From an uncultured Clostridia bacterium (GTDB lineage: Bacteria > Bacillota > Clostridia > Christensenellales > Borkfalkiaceae): a stretch of DNA of 64,000 nucleotides. The DNA lies in assembly GCA_947629575.1 (NCBI GenBank), contig CANREF010000003.1, positions 112,686-176,685 on the forward strand. The letters run 5' to 3'. The notes beneath the pieces were generated by a model that had not been told where the DNA came from, made no database searches, and worked only from the letters and a program-made list of their open reading frames with translations. The position numbers were made by a program, and so were the translations under genes. This document shows positions 34,046-41,842 of this stretch, in pieces; position 1 is the stretch's first letter, and each line of letters opens with the position of its first letter.

Positions 34046-35908
34046 ATGAGGAAAACGAAACTGTTTTTGACGTGCGCGCTTGTGGCGCTCATTGGCGGTG
34101 TCGGGATCTCCGCGCACCAATTCGCCGCTGCGGCGGAGGAAACGCAGGACGCACCGAACAAAGCGCAGGTGGGGGATAAGTCTTATGCGACCTTCGAAGA
34201 GGCTTTGGAGAACTGGACGGACGGAACGACCCTTCGGCTTCTTTCCGACGTCGAACTTCAGGGCAGCATCTCGTTGGAGGAAGAAGCCACAAGGACTCTC
34301 GATCTGAACGGATACTTCGTTGGCCCGAAGGAAGGCCTGTGGGGGACGGACAGCGTGCTCTCCCTTTCCGCCGGTACGCTCACCATAATCAATAGCGGCG
34401 AAGCGCAGGGCGTTCTCTATGGATATGAGGCTGAGATCACCTCGAACGGCGGCGTTATTTCCGTTACCGAGGGCGCGACCTTGAATCTCAAGGGCGGTGT
34501 CATTCGCGGAGGAAAAACACGATTTTACGGCGGCGGCATTTATGCGGAAAACTCCACGCTCAATCTGAGCGGCGGCAGAGTGGAGTGGAATTCGTCGCAG
34601 TACAGCGGCGGCGGCGTGGCAGTGTGGGGCGGCGTTCTCAATTTGAGCGGAACGGTCATAAGCAACAATACCTCGCAGAACCGCGGCGGCGGCGTCATGA
34701 TCTATGGCAGAACGGGCAAGACCGAAGCCACTTTCTCGGGCGGCAACGTTTCCTATAACAATGCCACCAGCGGCGGCGGCGTCTATGTGGGGGACAACGG
34801 CGTCCTTACCTTGAGCGGCACGACCGTAGACCACAACTGTGCAAAGACCAGCGGCGGCGGCGTCATGATCTACGGCGAGACCGAAAAAGCCGAAGCTACG
34901 TTCTCGGGCGGCAGCATTTCCGAGAACACGACGGATGAAAACGGCGGCGGCGTTGTCATTTGGAAGAACGCTTCCCTTACGATCTCCGAAAGCGCGCAGA
35001 TCAACAAAAACCATGCGGCGATCGGCGGAGGCGGCATCTATATGTCCGGACAGACTGACCAGCTTCCCGGCGTGCTCACCATGAACGGCGGTACGATCAC
35101 CGAAAATGTGGCGGAGACCGGTTCAGGCGGCGGGCTCAAGATTTCCGCGGGCGAGTTCAATATGAACAACGGCCGCATCAGTGAAAACAATGCAAGCGAC
35201 GGCGGCGGAATTTCCTTGGAGCTCACCGCGAAGGCAAATTTGGGCGGCAGCTCTGTCGTCTACGACAATACGAAGGGCGATGAAGAAAATGAGGTCGCGG
35301 ATAATATCTGGTTCAATAGTGTAAAAGAAGGCGAGAGCGGCAATATAAAGTTTTTGCAGAGCCTCACTTCCAACGCCAAATTCGGCTTCAACAGGACGGA
35401 CGGGATCATCTGCAAATCGAGCGATTATCAATGCGACGCTACTGTTTTGAAAACTGTGGTTTTCGCAGACGATAAGGATTTCTATCCGGAACTGAACGCA
35501 AGCAACGATCTCATCTTCCGCAGCGACGCTTTGCGCTCCATTACTTTGGAGGGGAGTTATAAAAAGGATTATGCGGAAGGGGAGGATTTCGACGCTACGG
35601 GCATGGTCGTCCGCGTCATCTATAAGGACGGACGGACTGCAGAATTGGCAGCGGGCGAATACGAGATCGAAGGCGGCAAGGGTTTGACTTCCGATTCCGA
35701 TGTGATCGTGCGCTATCGCAATGTTACCGCGCGCGTTTCTATCAACGTTGCGGACGGTGCGGGAGCGGCTGCTTCCGAAGGCGGTTCGGGCGGCAACTTA
35801 TTCGGATTTATCGCCGTCGTAACGCTCTCAGCCCTCTTTGTGATCGCGCTCATTGTCGTGGGGATCGTCACCCGCGGTTTCAAGGGCAAGAAAAAGAAGG
35901 CGGAATAA
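34046..35908 (+). CDS. Secreted beta-helix surface protein with C-terminal membrane anchor
   Basis: A 620-residue protein with a Sec signal peptide (hydrophobic residues about 8-25, then AAAAEE). Repeats of the form GGGV(Y)....LTLSGGT(I/V)S.N.A, roughly 30-45 residues each, cover about residues 130-420 and are typical of a right-handed parallel beta-helix. A bacterial Ig-like (Big_3-type) domain follows (SITLEGSYKKDYAEGEDF). The end is a membrane helix and the tail KGKKKKAE without a sortase signal. Likely an adhesin or carbohydrate-contacting surface protein. The ATG used follows GAGGTG; another ATG 12 bases upstream is inside that site. Confidence 0.85.
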   Translation: MRKTKLFLTCALVALIGGVGISAHQFAAAAEETQDAPNKAQVGDKSYATFEEALENWTDGTTLRLLSDVELQGSISLEEEATRTLDLNGYFVGPKEGLWGTDSVLSLSAGTLTIINSGEAQGVLYGYEAEITSNGGVISVTEGATLNLKGGVIRGGKTRFYGGGIYAENSTLNLSGGRVEWNSSQYSGGGVAVWGGVLNLSGTVISNNTSQNRGGGVMIYGRTGKTEATFSGGNVSYNNATSGGGVYVGDNGVLTLSGTTVDHNCAKTSGGGVMIYGETEKAEATFSGGSISENTTDENGGGVVIWKNASLTISESAQINKNHAAIGGGGIYMSGQTDQLPGVLTMNGGTITENVAETGSGGGLKISAGEFNMNNGRISENNASDGGGISLELTAKANLGGSSVVYDNTKGDEENEVADNIWFNSVKEGESGNIKFLQSLTSNAKFGFNRTDGIICKSSDYQCDATVLKTVVFADDKDFYPELNASNDLIFRSDALRSITLEGSYKKDYAEGEDFDATGMVVRVIYKDGRTAELAAGEYEIEGGKGLTSDSDVIVRYRNVTARVSINVADGAGAAASEGGSGGNLFGFIAVVTLSALFVIALIVVGIVTRGFKGKKKKAE

Positions 35909-35917
35909 AAAAATATG

Positions 35918-35951
35918 AAGGGCTTCCGTTCGCGAACGGAAGCCCTTTTCC
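35918..35951 (+). terminator. Intrinsic terminator after the beta-helix gene
   Basis: AAGGGCTTCCGTTCGCGAAC... forms a perfect palindrome ending in GCCCTTTT. Confidence 0.88.
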
Positions 35952-36001
35952 GATCGTTCGGAGCGAAAAATAAAAAAATGGAAAATAGTGCTCAAAAACG
36001 C

Positions 36002-36030
36002 TTGCCTTTTTTCCGTGTTTTTTCTATAAT
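36002..36030 (+). promoter_or_regulatory. Promoter of tRNA-Thr
   Basis: TTGCCT, 17 bases, TATAAT, 38 bases before the mature tRNA 5' end. Confidence 0.8.
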
Positions 36031-36068
36031 GAAAGGGCTGTCGGGTCGTGCCCGCATAGCGCCATAAT

Positions 36069-36144
36069 GCTACTGTGGCTCAGTCGGTAGAGCAGCTGAT
36101 TCGTAATCAGCAGGTCGCCGGTTCAAGTCCGGCCAGTAGCTCCA
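36069..36144 (+). tRNA. tRNA-Thr, anticodon CGU, CCA encoded
   Basis: All four arms fold: acceptor GCTACTG/CAGTAGC, D stem GCTC/GAGC, anticodon stem GCTGA/TCAGC with loop TTCGTAA (anticodon CGT), T stem GCCGG/CCGGC. The discriminator U and CCA are encoded. Decodes ACG. Confidence 0.97.
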
Positions 36145-36183
36145 AAAAACAGGGACGGGTTTCATGCCCGTCCCTGTTTTTTT
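36145..36183 (+). terminator. Terminator of tRNA-Thr
   Basis: CAGGGACGGG pairs with CCCGTCCCTG over a 7-base loop and is followed by seven T. Confidence 0.93.
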
Positions 36184-36200
36184 GAAATGTTTTGTTCGGC

Positions 36201-36330
36201 TTGAACCGTCTGGACCTGCTGATTAAAAAAACGGGGTCCCCGAAAAATGATTGGGAAAGAATGAAGAGAATGAAAGAGCGCAGAGCAATCATTTTTTGGG
36301 GAGGACAAAAGGTCGCCGGTTCAAGTCCGG
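36201..36330. repeat. Inverted-repeat element with tRNA-Thr-like ends
   Basis: The left end (36201-36225) is an inverted, slightly changed copy of the tRNA-Thr stretch TAATCAGCAGGTC..GGTTCAA. The right end (36311-36330) is an exact 20-base direct copy of the tRNA T-arm region (36113-36132). Inside is a second inverted repeat, CCCCGAAAAATGATTG against CAATCATTTTTTGGGG. No coding sequence. See findings. Confidence 0.75.
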
Positions 36331-36545
36331 ACTGAGGGGGTGTCTCGCTGCCCCTTAAGGGGAAGTGGCGAACGCAGTGAGCCGAAGGGGTTTTGGAATC
36401 CCTCATCTCTACCGCATAATAATAATATTGAGATTTCTCGACTTCGCGCTCCGCGCTCCGCTCGAAATGACATTCAGCGCTCGCTGCCCCTGCAGGGGCG
36501 ACAAGGGACACCGCTCTCCGCGGATAAACCTGCGGGTCACTTTTT
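36331..36545. repeat. Cluster of dispersed repeats downstream of tRNA-Thr
   Basis: Contains a TGCCCCTTAAGGGGAAGTGG-type double hairpin (36350-36395). Also contains the 44-base repeat TGAGATTTCTCGACTTCGCG... (36429-36472), which has an identical copy at 11976-12019, and a CCCTGCAGGGG hairpin near 36487-36497. No gene seen. Confidence 0.75.
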
Positions 36546-36578
36546 CAATAATTTATCTTGCAAAAGCGCGCTTCTCAC

Positions 36579-36607
36579 TTGATATTTTCCCGAAAAAATG
36601 CTATAAT
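36579..36607 (+). promoter_or_regulatory. Strong promoter of the structured leader RNA
   Basis: TTGATA, 17 bases, TATAAT. The expected start point (about 36613-36615) coincides with the first base of the leader's outer stem. Confidence 0.88.
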
Positions 36608-36613
36608 ACCCTT

Positions 36614-36796
36614 GCGACGTCAAGAATAAACCTTCATTCCCCCCAAGGGGGACTTATACTTTGCTAAAAATTGGCAAGAGTACGGTAGTAATACTGTTCC
36701 AAGCCGATTTTTAGCGAAAAGGTTTATTTGGCGTCGCAACCAAGGAACGGTAGCTACGGGGCGTCGTTCCATTTTGGAGCGGCGCTTCTTTTTATT
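36614..36796 (+). ncRNA. Structured leader RNA (riboswitch- or attenuator-like) before the SLOG gene
   Basis: The outer stem is GCGACG/CGTCGC plus AATAAACCTT/AAGGTTTATT around an internal loop. It encloses a short hairpin (TCCCCC/GGGGGA, 36638-36652) and a long hairpin. The long hairpin is GCTAAAAATTGGC/GCCGATTTTTAGC, an internal loop, then ACGGTA/TACTGT capped by a GUAA tetraloop. Together these make a three-way junction. It is followed by a terminator (GCGTCGTTCC/GGAGCGGCGC with T-run, 36761-36796) and a competing pairing GGAACG (36744-36749) with CGTTCC (36765-36770). I do not recognise a known riboswitch class. Function as a switch is inferred. Confidence 0.65.
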
Positions 36797-36807
36797 GAGG
36801 GAAAAGA

Positions 36808-37275
36808 TTGGACATTTTCAGGGTCGGATTTATAGGCCACAAAGAGGTAGAACATTTTCGGCAGATCGAGGAGCGGCTTCGGGAAGTCATCGGAAAACTT
36901 CTTGATGAGAAAGAGTTTGTCGAGTTTTACGTCGGACGGAACGGAGACTTTGACATCATGGTCGCCTCGGTCGTTAAGAGCATCCAACGCGACATTGGGA
37001 CATATAACAATTGTCTGATACTTGTTCTCCCGTATCCCGTCGCCGACTATGAGAGTTATAAGGAATACTACAATGAAGTTCTTATCCCTCATGAACTCAA
37101 TAGCGTTCACTTCAAAGCGGCGATAGAGAAGCGGAATGAGTGGATCATCGACAATTCGGACTTGCTTGTGATGCACGTCGTCCGAGAAGAGGGTAACTCC
37201 GCAAAGTGTAAGAAGAAAGCAGAGAAGCTGGGTCGGAAGATAATCAATCTAACATATTCGGCCGAAGGGAGATAG
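36808..37275 (+). CDS. SLOG-superfamily (DUF1273-like) small protein
   Basis: A 155-residue cytoplasmic Rossmann-like protein. The N-terminal RVGFIGHKEVE and the segments FYVGRNGDFDIMV, LVLPYP, AIEKRNEWIIDNSDL and IINLTY match small Clostridia SLOG/DUF1273-type proteins, which are thought to bind nucleotide-like ligands. Their cellular role is not established. The start is a TTG 6 bases after GAGGG. No ATG fits the conserved N-terminus. It lies behind a structured leader with a terminator, so expression is probably controlled by attenuation. The surrounding repeats suggest an accessory gene. Confidence 0.75.
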   Translation: MDIFRVGFIGHKEVEHFRQIEERLREVIGKLLDEKEFVEFYVGRNGDFDIMVASVVKSIQRDIGTYNNCLILVLPYPVADYESYKEYYNEVLIPHELNSVHFKAAIEKRNEWIIDNSDLLVMHVVREEGNSAKCKKKAEKLGRKIINLTYSAEGR

Positions 37276-37323
37276 TCTGTTCGGCGCTGAAGGACATTGT
37301 CGGCGTCTCACGGCGGGAACTTC

Positions 37324-37352
37324 TTGACATTCCTTGTCCGTTGGATTATAAT
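37324..37352 (+). promoter_or_regulatory. Promoter of tcdA
   Basis: TTGACA, 17 bases, TATAAT: full consensus. The -10 box ends only 6 bases before the tcdA ATG, so the transcript should start at or next to the start codon. Confidence 0.88.
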
Positions 37353-37358
37353 ATCCAT

Positions 37359-38084
37359 ATGCTTGATCGGTTTTCGCGGACGGAGCTCCTCTTGGGCGCT
37401 TCCGCCATGGAAAAACTCAAAAACAGTCGCGTGGCGGTGTTCGGGGTCGGCGGCGTGGGCGGCTACTGTGTGGAAGCCCTCGCCCGCGCGGGAGTGGGGG
37501 CGCTCGACCTCATCGACAGCGACAGAGTGTCTCTCACCAATCTCAACCGCCAACTTCATGCGCTCCATTCAACGATCGGGCAGTACAAAGTCGACGTCGC
37601 CAAGGAACGCATCCTTGACATTTCCCCCGACTGCACCGTCCGCACCTACAAGACCTTTTATCTGCCCGAGACGGCGGGGGAATTCGACTTCCGAGCCTAC
37701 GACTACATCGTGGACGCAATCGACACGGTGACGGGCAAGATCGCGCTCGTCAAAAACGCCCGCGCCTGCAATACGCCGATCATCAGCGCGATGGGGGCGG
37801 GGAACAAGCTCGACCCGACCCGTTTTGAAGTCTCCGACCTTGCAAAGACTTCCGTCTGCCCGCTCGCCCGCACGATGAGGCGGGAACTCAAAAAGTACGG
37901 CATCGAACATCTGAAAGTCGTCTATTCCAAGGAAGAGCCCATCCGCCCCCTTCCCACCGAAGAGGAGAGCGGCAAGCGGGAGACCCCGGGGAGCGTTTCC
38001 TTTGTCCCCTCGGTCGCGGGGCTCATCCTCGCGGGCGAAGTCGTCAAGGACCTCGTCGGCATGGGGGGAGAGGGCGGACGATGA
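37359..38084 (+). CDS. tcdA: tRNA threonylcarbamoyladenosine dehydratase (ThiF/E1-like)
   Basis: Converts t6A37 in tRNA to its cyclic form, ct6A, with ATP. The 241-residue protein has the family start RFSRTELLLG, the nucleotide loop VFGVGGVGGYCVEALARAGVG (part: GVGGVGG), DSDRVSLTNLNRQ and the AIDTVTGKIAL segment. The ATG giving MLDRF is the only start that fits, yet it lies at the expected transcription start, so the mRNA is probably leaderless. The gene overlaps the next by 4 bases. The t6A-making tsaC/sua5 gene lies 20 kb downstream in the same window. Confidence 0.92.
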   Translation: MLDRFSRTELLLGASAMEKLKNSRVAVFGVGGVGGYCVEALARAGVGALDLIDSDRVSLTNLNRQLHALHSTIGQYKVDVAKERILDISPDCTVRTYKTFYLPETAGEFDFRAYDYIVDAIDTVTGKIALVKNARACNTPIISAMGAGNKLDPTRFEVSDLAKTSVCPLARTMRRELKKYGIEHLKVVYSKEEPIRPLPTEEESGKRETPGSVSFVPSVAGLILAGEVVKDLVGMGGEGGR

Positions 38085-39196
38085 AATTTATCAAACCCGA
38101 TTGGAACAACAATATCCTCAATCTTTCCGCTACGCTCGCGGAGTATTTGGGTCATCCGAACGGAAAGCCCGTTCTTCCCCTCTTGAAGAGGGAACTTGCA
38201 AAGGGGTATAAAAACGCCGTCTTTCTCATTTTGGACGGCTTGGGCATTCATCCTATGCGCAAAAATCTCGCGGAAGACGCCTTCCTTCGGAAGAACGTTG
38301 CGGGCGTTCTCACCTCTGTTTTTCCCTCCACCACGACCAACGCAACGACGAGCCTGCGCAGCGGGCTCTATCCCATGGAGCACGGCTGGTTCGGGTGGAG
38401 CCTCTATTTCGACGACCTCAAACGGTGCGTCGATCTGTTCCCGTGCGTCGATTCCCGCACGGGCGAGCAGCTCGAAAGAGATCTCACTATTTCCCGTCTT
38501 CCCGCGCCTTCCTACTTTTTGCGGGCGGAAGGGGACATCGGGGTGAACATCGTCGTCCCGACCTATTGGGAAGGGGATGAGCCCAACAAGTATGTGTGGC
38601 GGAATTTTCCCGAGCTCTGCGAAGAGGTGGGGGAGGTCTGCGAAAGATCGGGCAGACAGTTTGTCTACGCCTACTGCGACATGCCCGATTCCGTCATGCA
38701 CCACTACGGGGTGACTTCCGCCGAGGCGCGGGAGGCGATCAACGCTTTGAGCGAAGGGATAGAGCGGCTTGCGGCGCGGCTTTCCGATACCCTTCTCATC
38801 ATCACCGCCGACCACGGGCAGATCGACGTCACAGGCACGGTGGAGATCTATAAGGATGAAGCGCTCACCGCCCTTCTCGATTGGCCGCCCTATCTCGAAG
38901 CGCGGGCAACGGCGTTCAAAGTAAAAAAGGGATGCGGGGAAAAATTCCGCACCCTCTTCATGCGCAAGTATGGCGAGGACTTCTCCCTCTTTGAGAGCGG
39001 GAAGTTGATCGGTGAGAATTATTTCGGCTGTCCCGCAAACGGGCACGCGCGCCTTCTCGGGGACTACATCGCCGTGGGAAAAACGGACAAGATCATGCGT
39101 CTCGGCGAACGGGGGCACGCCTTCAAGGGACACCACACTTCCCTCACGGAAGAGGAGATGTCAGTGCCGCTCATCCTCGTCGGGCGCAAAGGATAG
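38081..39196 (+). CDS. Alkaline-phosphatase-superfamily phosphodiesterase/pyrophosphatase-like protein
   Basis: A 371-residue soluble protein. The metal-binding start VFLILDGLGIHPM, the nucleophile region PSTTTNATTSLRSGLYP, and TADHGQIDV and HAFKGHHTSL all match the nucleotide pyrophosphatase/phosphodiesterase branch of the AlkP superfamily. No signal peptide or membrane helix, so it acts in the cytoplasm. The substrate is unknown. ATGA overlap with tcdA and a 4-base gap to the TtcA-like gene place it in a three-gene operon. Confidence 0.85.
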   Translation: MKFIKPDWNNNILNLSATLAEYLGHPNGKPVLPLLKRELAKGYKNAVFLILDGLGIHPMRKNLAEDAFLRKNVAGVLTSVFPSTTTNATTSLRSGLYPMEHGWFGWSLYFDDLKRCVDLFPCVDSRTGEQLERDLTISRLPAPSYFLRAEGDIGVNIVVPTYWEGDEPNKYVWRNFPELCEEVGEVCERSGRQFVYAYCDMPDSVMHHYGVTSAEAREAINALSEGIERLAARLSDTLLIITADHGQIDVTGTVEIYKDEALTALLDWPPYLEARATAFKVKKGCGEKFRTLFMRKYGEDFSLFESGKLIGENYFGCPANGHARLLGDYIAVGKTDKIMRLGERGHAFKGHHTSLTEEEMSVPLILVGRKG

Positions 39197-39200
39197 GAAC

Positions 39201-40037
39201 ATGGAAGGATTCGACCCAACGCTTGCCGGGAAGGCGAGAAAAATTGAGGAAGGGCTTCGCACGAACTTTTCGCGGAGACTGTTCAAACCGTTCGCAAAGG
39301 CGATCGTCTCCTACGACCTCATAAAACCGAACGATAAGATCGCGGTTTGCATTTCGGGCGGGAAGGATAGTATGCTCATGGCAAAGCTCTTTCAGGAGCT
39401 GAAGCGGCATGATAAATTTCCGTTTGAGCTTGTCTTCCTCGTCATGGATCCGGGCTATGCCCCCGAAAACCGCGCAAGGCTGGAACAAAATGCCGCGCTG
39501 CTCGATGTTCCCGTCACGATCTTTGAAACGGACATCTTCGAAAACGTCTTCCACATCGAAAAGTCGCCCTGCTACCTGTGCGCACGGATGCGCAGGGGGT
39601 ATCTTTACAGTCATGCGAAAGCGCTCGGCTGCAATAAGATCGCCCTCGGGCATCATTTCGATGACGTCATAGAGACGATCCTGATGGGGATGCTCTACGG
39701 CGGGCAGATCCAGACGATGCTGCCCAAACTCAGAAGCGCCAATTTCGAGGGGATGGAGCTCATCCGTCCCATGTACTTCGTGCGCGAGAAGGACATCATC
39801 GCGTGGCGGGAGGAATACGGTCTGCAATTTCTTCGCTGCGCCTGCAAGTTCACGGCGGACCTTGCGGAAGGGGAGACCGAAAGTAAGCGGCAGCGGGTCA
39901 AGGAACTCATACACGATCTGAAGAAAGAGAACCCGCAGATCGAGCGGAATATCTTCAAAAGCGTCGAAAACGTGAGCCTTTCCACGCTCATCGCCTATAA
40001 GGACAAGGACGGGATAAAGCACCGTTTCGACGAATGA
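39201..40037 (+). CDS. TtcA/TilS-type PP-loop ATPase, probable tRNA 2-thiolation protein
   Basis: A 278-residue cytoplasmic protein with the PP-loop SGGKDS at residues 52-57. It has a CxxC pair in PCYLCARMRRG, a further CAC in FLRCACKF, and LGHHFDDVIET. The pattern fits the TtcA group, whose members thiolate C32 in tRNA using an Fe-S cluster held by cysteines, but the exact target is not certain. The start MEGFDPTL follows GGATAGGAAC, 4 bases after the upstream stop. Third gene of the tcdA operon. Confidence 0.85.
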   Translation: MEGFDPTLAGKARKIEEGLRTNFSRRLFKPFAKAIVSYDLIKPNDKIAVCISGGKDSMLMAKLFQELKRHDKFPFELVFLVMDPGYAPENRARLEQNAALLDVPVTIFETDIFENVFHIEKSPCYLCARMRRGYLYSHAKALGCNKIALGHHFDDVIETILMGMLYGGQIQTMLPKLRSANFEGMELIRPMYFVREKDIIAWREEYGLQFLRCACKFTADLAEGETESKRQRVKELIHDLKKENPQIERNIFKSVENVSLSTLIAYKDKDGIKHRFDE

Positions 40038-40046
40038 TCGCACCGT

Positions 40047-40097
40047 GCTCCTCCTTAGGAGGAGCTGTCACGAAGTGACTGAGGTGGTGTCCTTGGT
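40047..40097 (+). repeat. Double-hairpin dispersed repeat, copy B
   Basis: GCTCCTCC-TTA-GGAGGAGC, then GTCAC-GAA-GTGAC, then TGAGGTGGTGTCC. Differs from the copy near 3.97 kb by a single base over 46 positions, in the loop of the first hairpin. Lies at the end of a convergent gene pair and could terminate both. Confidence 0.85.
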
Positions 40098-40138
40098 CGC
40101 CCTGCCCTGCGCGTCCGTTGTCAGCCCGTGGGAGAGCT

Positions 40139-40573
40139 TCAAAGATAGGCCGCGAGCGCCTTGAGCTGGCGGTCCTGCAGTTCGATGAGCCGCCGCGTAA
40201 GATCTTCGGCGCGCCCGTCCGCCGCACCGTAGTCGTTGAGATATTGCCTAAGCGATTTGATGCCCATATTACATCCGTCCGTCAGAAGGGCGGCGATCGT
40301 CTTGTCCGAGCCCTTCACCGCCAGCGTCATATTCGTTTTGAGCCAAGCCATGCCCTTTGCAATGGGGTTGGGGTCTTTTCCTTCGTCATGATAGGTGTGA
40401 AGGATGCCCTGCAATTCGTTTTGGATATCGGCGTATTCCCGCTGGTAATCGTCGAGCATCTTGCGAAAATCCCCGTCTTGGACATGATCCTTCACTTCAT
40501 CGATCGCGGAAATGCCCATTTGGATGCCCGCGTCACATTCGCGTAAGAGTTCTATCGTATCGTGCTGTATCAT
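40139..40573 (-). CDS. Small helical-bundle protein of unknown function
   Basis: A 144-residue soluble protein, almost wholly alpha-helical and compatible with a four-helix ferritin-like bundle. Segments TIELLRECDAGIQMGISAID, YQREYADIQNELQGILHTYH and GCNMGIKSLRQYL recall DUF2383-type proteins found in clostridia. I see no complete di-iron EXXH pair, so an iron role is not supported. GGAGGTAGCAAT before the ATG is a good ribosome site. Confidence 0.65.
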   Translation of the reverse strand: MIQHDTIELLRECDAGIQMGISAIDEVKDHVQDGDFRKMLDDYQREYADIQNELQGILHTYHDEGKDPNPIAKGMAWLKTNMTLAVKGSDKTIAALLTDGCNMGIKSLRQYLNDYGAADGRAEDLTRRLIELQDRQLKALAAYL

Positions 40574-40630
40574 TGCTACCTCCGTCGGTTAGCATGTGCA
40601 GAAAAATCGGTTATACTCTCCGCATAACAT

Positions 40631-40664
40631 AGCGGCGGCTTTGCCTTCAGGCAAAGCCGCCGCT
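40631..40664 (-). terminator. GC-rich hairpin after the DUF1295 gene
   Basis: AGCGGCGGCTTTGCC pairs perfectly with GGCAAAGCCGCCGCT over a 4-base loop. The T-run is weak on either strand, so termination is likely but not certain. Confidence 0.6.
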
Positions 40665-40683
40665 CGTTTGTCTATTTCGGTTT

Positions 40684-41565
40684 TTAGTCTTGCTCCTGCT
40701 GCTTTTTATAGATGGGCAGAAGCATACGGGTATTCTTCTTATAGAGGGGGAAGCCCTCCTTGCGGGCTTGATGACCGTCCGCCATGGGGATGCTCACATA
40801 GAGGAAGAGAACGGTATTTGCGAGCGCGCCCACAAAGAACCACCAATAGTGGGGCAGCAGGAAGATCACGGCAATGGCGATGCACCACCAGAAGAGGATC
40901 TCGCCGAGATAATTGGGGTGACGGGAATATTTCCAAACTCCCTTGCGCAGAAATCCCGTGCCGCCATCCTTCTTGAATTTGTGAAGGGTGCAGTCTGCAA
41001 TTCCCTCGAGGAGCACCGCGAGCAGGGAAAGTCCCATGAAGATCGCAAATCCCACGTTGAAGGCGGGAAGGTTCTCGAAGACATAGATCACGGGCAGGGT
41101 GCAGGTGTACACGATGAGGGTGGGGATGAGGTGGATGCCGATGAGATTTACAAGGAAGTAATGTCTTCCCGTATGTTCCGCAAGGGCGGTATACCGCCAG
41201 TCCTGAAATTTTTCATTGAGCCCTTTGAATGTATACGCCCAATTCGCCGTCAGACGGACGCCCCAAACGAGGACCGCAACGAGCAAAAGGATCGCGGGAA
41301 GTTGGAGCTGCTGCCGCTTCATGATGCTCAAAGCCACCACGATGACGATGGGTTGCACGCTCCAATAGGGGTCATAGACGGAGGCGTTCGAGAGCATCAG
41401 GCTGAACAGGAACACCAACACCGTCGCCGCAATATCGGCGATGAGGAAGGAGAGCGGAAGAGATAAGGGGAGCAGATAGACGAGCAATACCGCCAAGGCG
41501 ATCGCCGCAAGATAGATGAATCCGACGATGAGAAACCGAAGCGGTTCTTTTCCCGAGTTTTCCAT
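40684..41565 (-). CDS. DUF1295-family (steroid-reductase-like) membrane protein
   Basis: A 293-residue polytopic protein with about seven membrane helices. The C-terminal KGVWKYSRHPNYLGEILFWW is the signature of DUF1295 and the isoprenylcysteine methyltransferase/steroid 5-alpha-reductase group. DPYWSVQPI in the third helix is also typical. Lipid or quinone-like substrates are known for relatives; the bacterial substrate is unknown. The start ATG was placed after AAAAGAGGTCTT, downstream of a consensus promoter. The longer open frame upstream overlaps the promoter. Confidence 0.85.
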   Translation of the reverse strand: MENSGKEPLRFLIVGFIYLAAIALAVLLVYLLPLSLPLSFLIADIAATVLVFLFSLMLSNASVYDPYWSVQPIVIVVALSIMKRQQLQLPAILLLVAVLVWGVRLTANWAYTFKGLNEKFQDWRYTALAEHTGRHYFLVNLIGIHLIPTLIVYTCTLPVIYVFENLPAFNVGFAIFMGLSLLAVLLEGIADCTLHKFKKDGGTGFLRKGVWKYSRHPNYLGEILFWWCIAIAVIFLLPHYWWFFVGALANTVLFLYVSIPMADGHQARKEGFPLYKKNTRMLLPIYKKQQEQD

Positions 41566-41595
41566 GACAAAGACCTCTTTTTTCAAGATAATTCT

Positions 41596-41624
41596 ATTAT
41601 ATAACGCTTTCCCGCAGTTGTCAA
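41596..41624 (-). promoter_or_regulatory. Promoter of the DUF1295 gene
   Basis: On the minus strand TTGACA, 17 bases, TATAAT: full consensus, 30 bases before the start codon. Confidence 0.9.
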
Positions 41625-41689
41625 GAAAATTTTGTAAACACACAAAAAGGGGTTTTGCGGGCTTCGCGGCAGCCGGCGGTGGGGTGCTT

Positions 41690-41810
41690 GGCTCCCCTGA
41701 TAGGGGAGCCGGCGAGGCGATAGCCGAGACTGAGGGGTTCTCCGAGAGCGGGAAAACCCTTTTCCCCTCGCTTCGCTCGGGTACTTCCCCTATAGGGGCA
41801 GCAAGGTGAT
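41690..41810. repeat. Dispersed double-hairpin repeat, divergent copy
   Basis: GGCTCCCCTGATAGGGGAGCC is followed by GGCGAGGCGATAGCC and GAGACTGAGGGG, then a CTTCCCCTATAGGGGCAG hairpin. It has the same layout as the copies near 3.97 and 40.05 kb, with different but still paired stems. The gap between the two minus-strand genes holds only this and a promoter. Confidence 0.7.
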
Positions 41811-41842
41811 TTTGGCGGTAGGGATCGACTGCTCCCGTTGAT

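Noticed and set aside
36311..36330. Second tRNA-Thr gene
   Set aside because: Only the T-arm region is present; the acceptor, D and anticodon arms are missing.
36614..36740. Known riboswitch or ribozyme (c-di-GMP, purine, THF, cobalamin, fluoride, hammerhead, pistol)
   Set aside because: The conserved core bases of these classes, as far as I remember them, are not present in the junction. A covariance search could overturn this.
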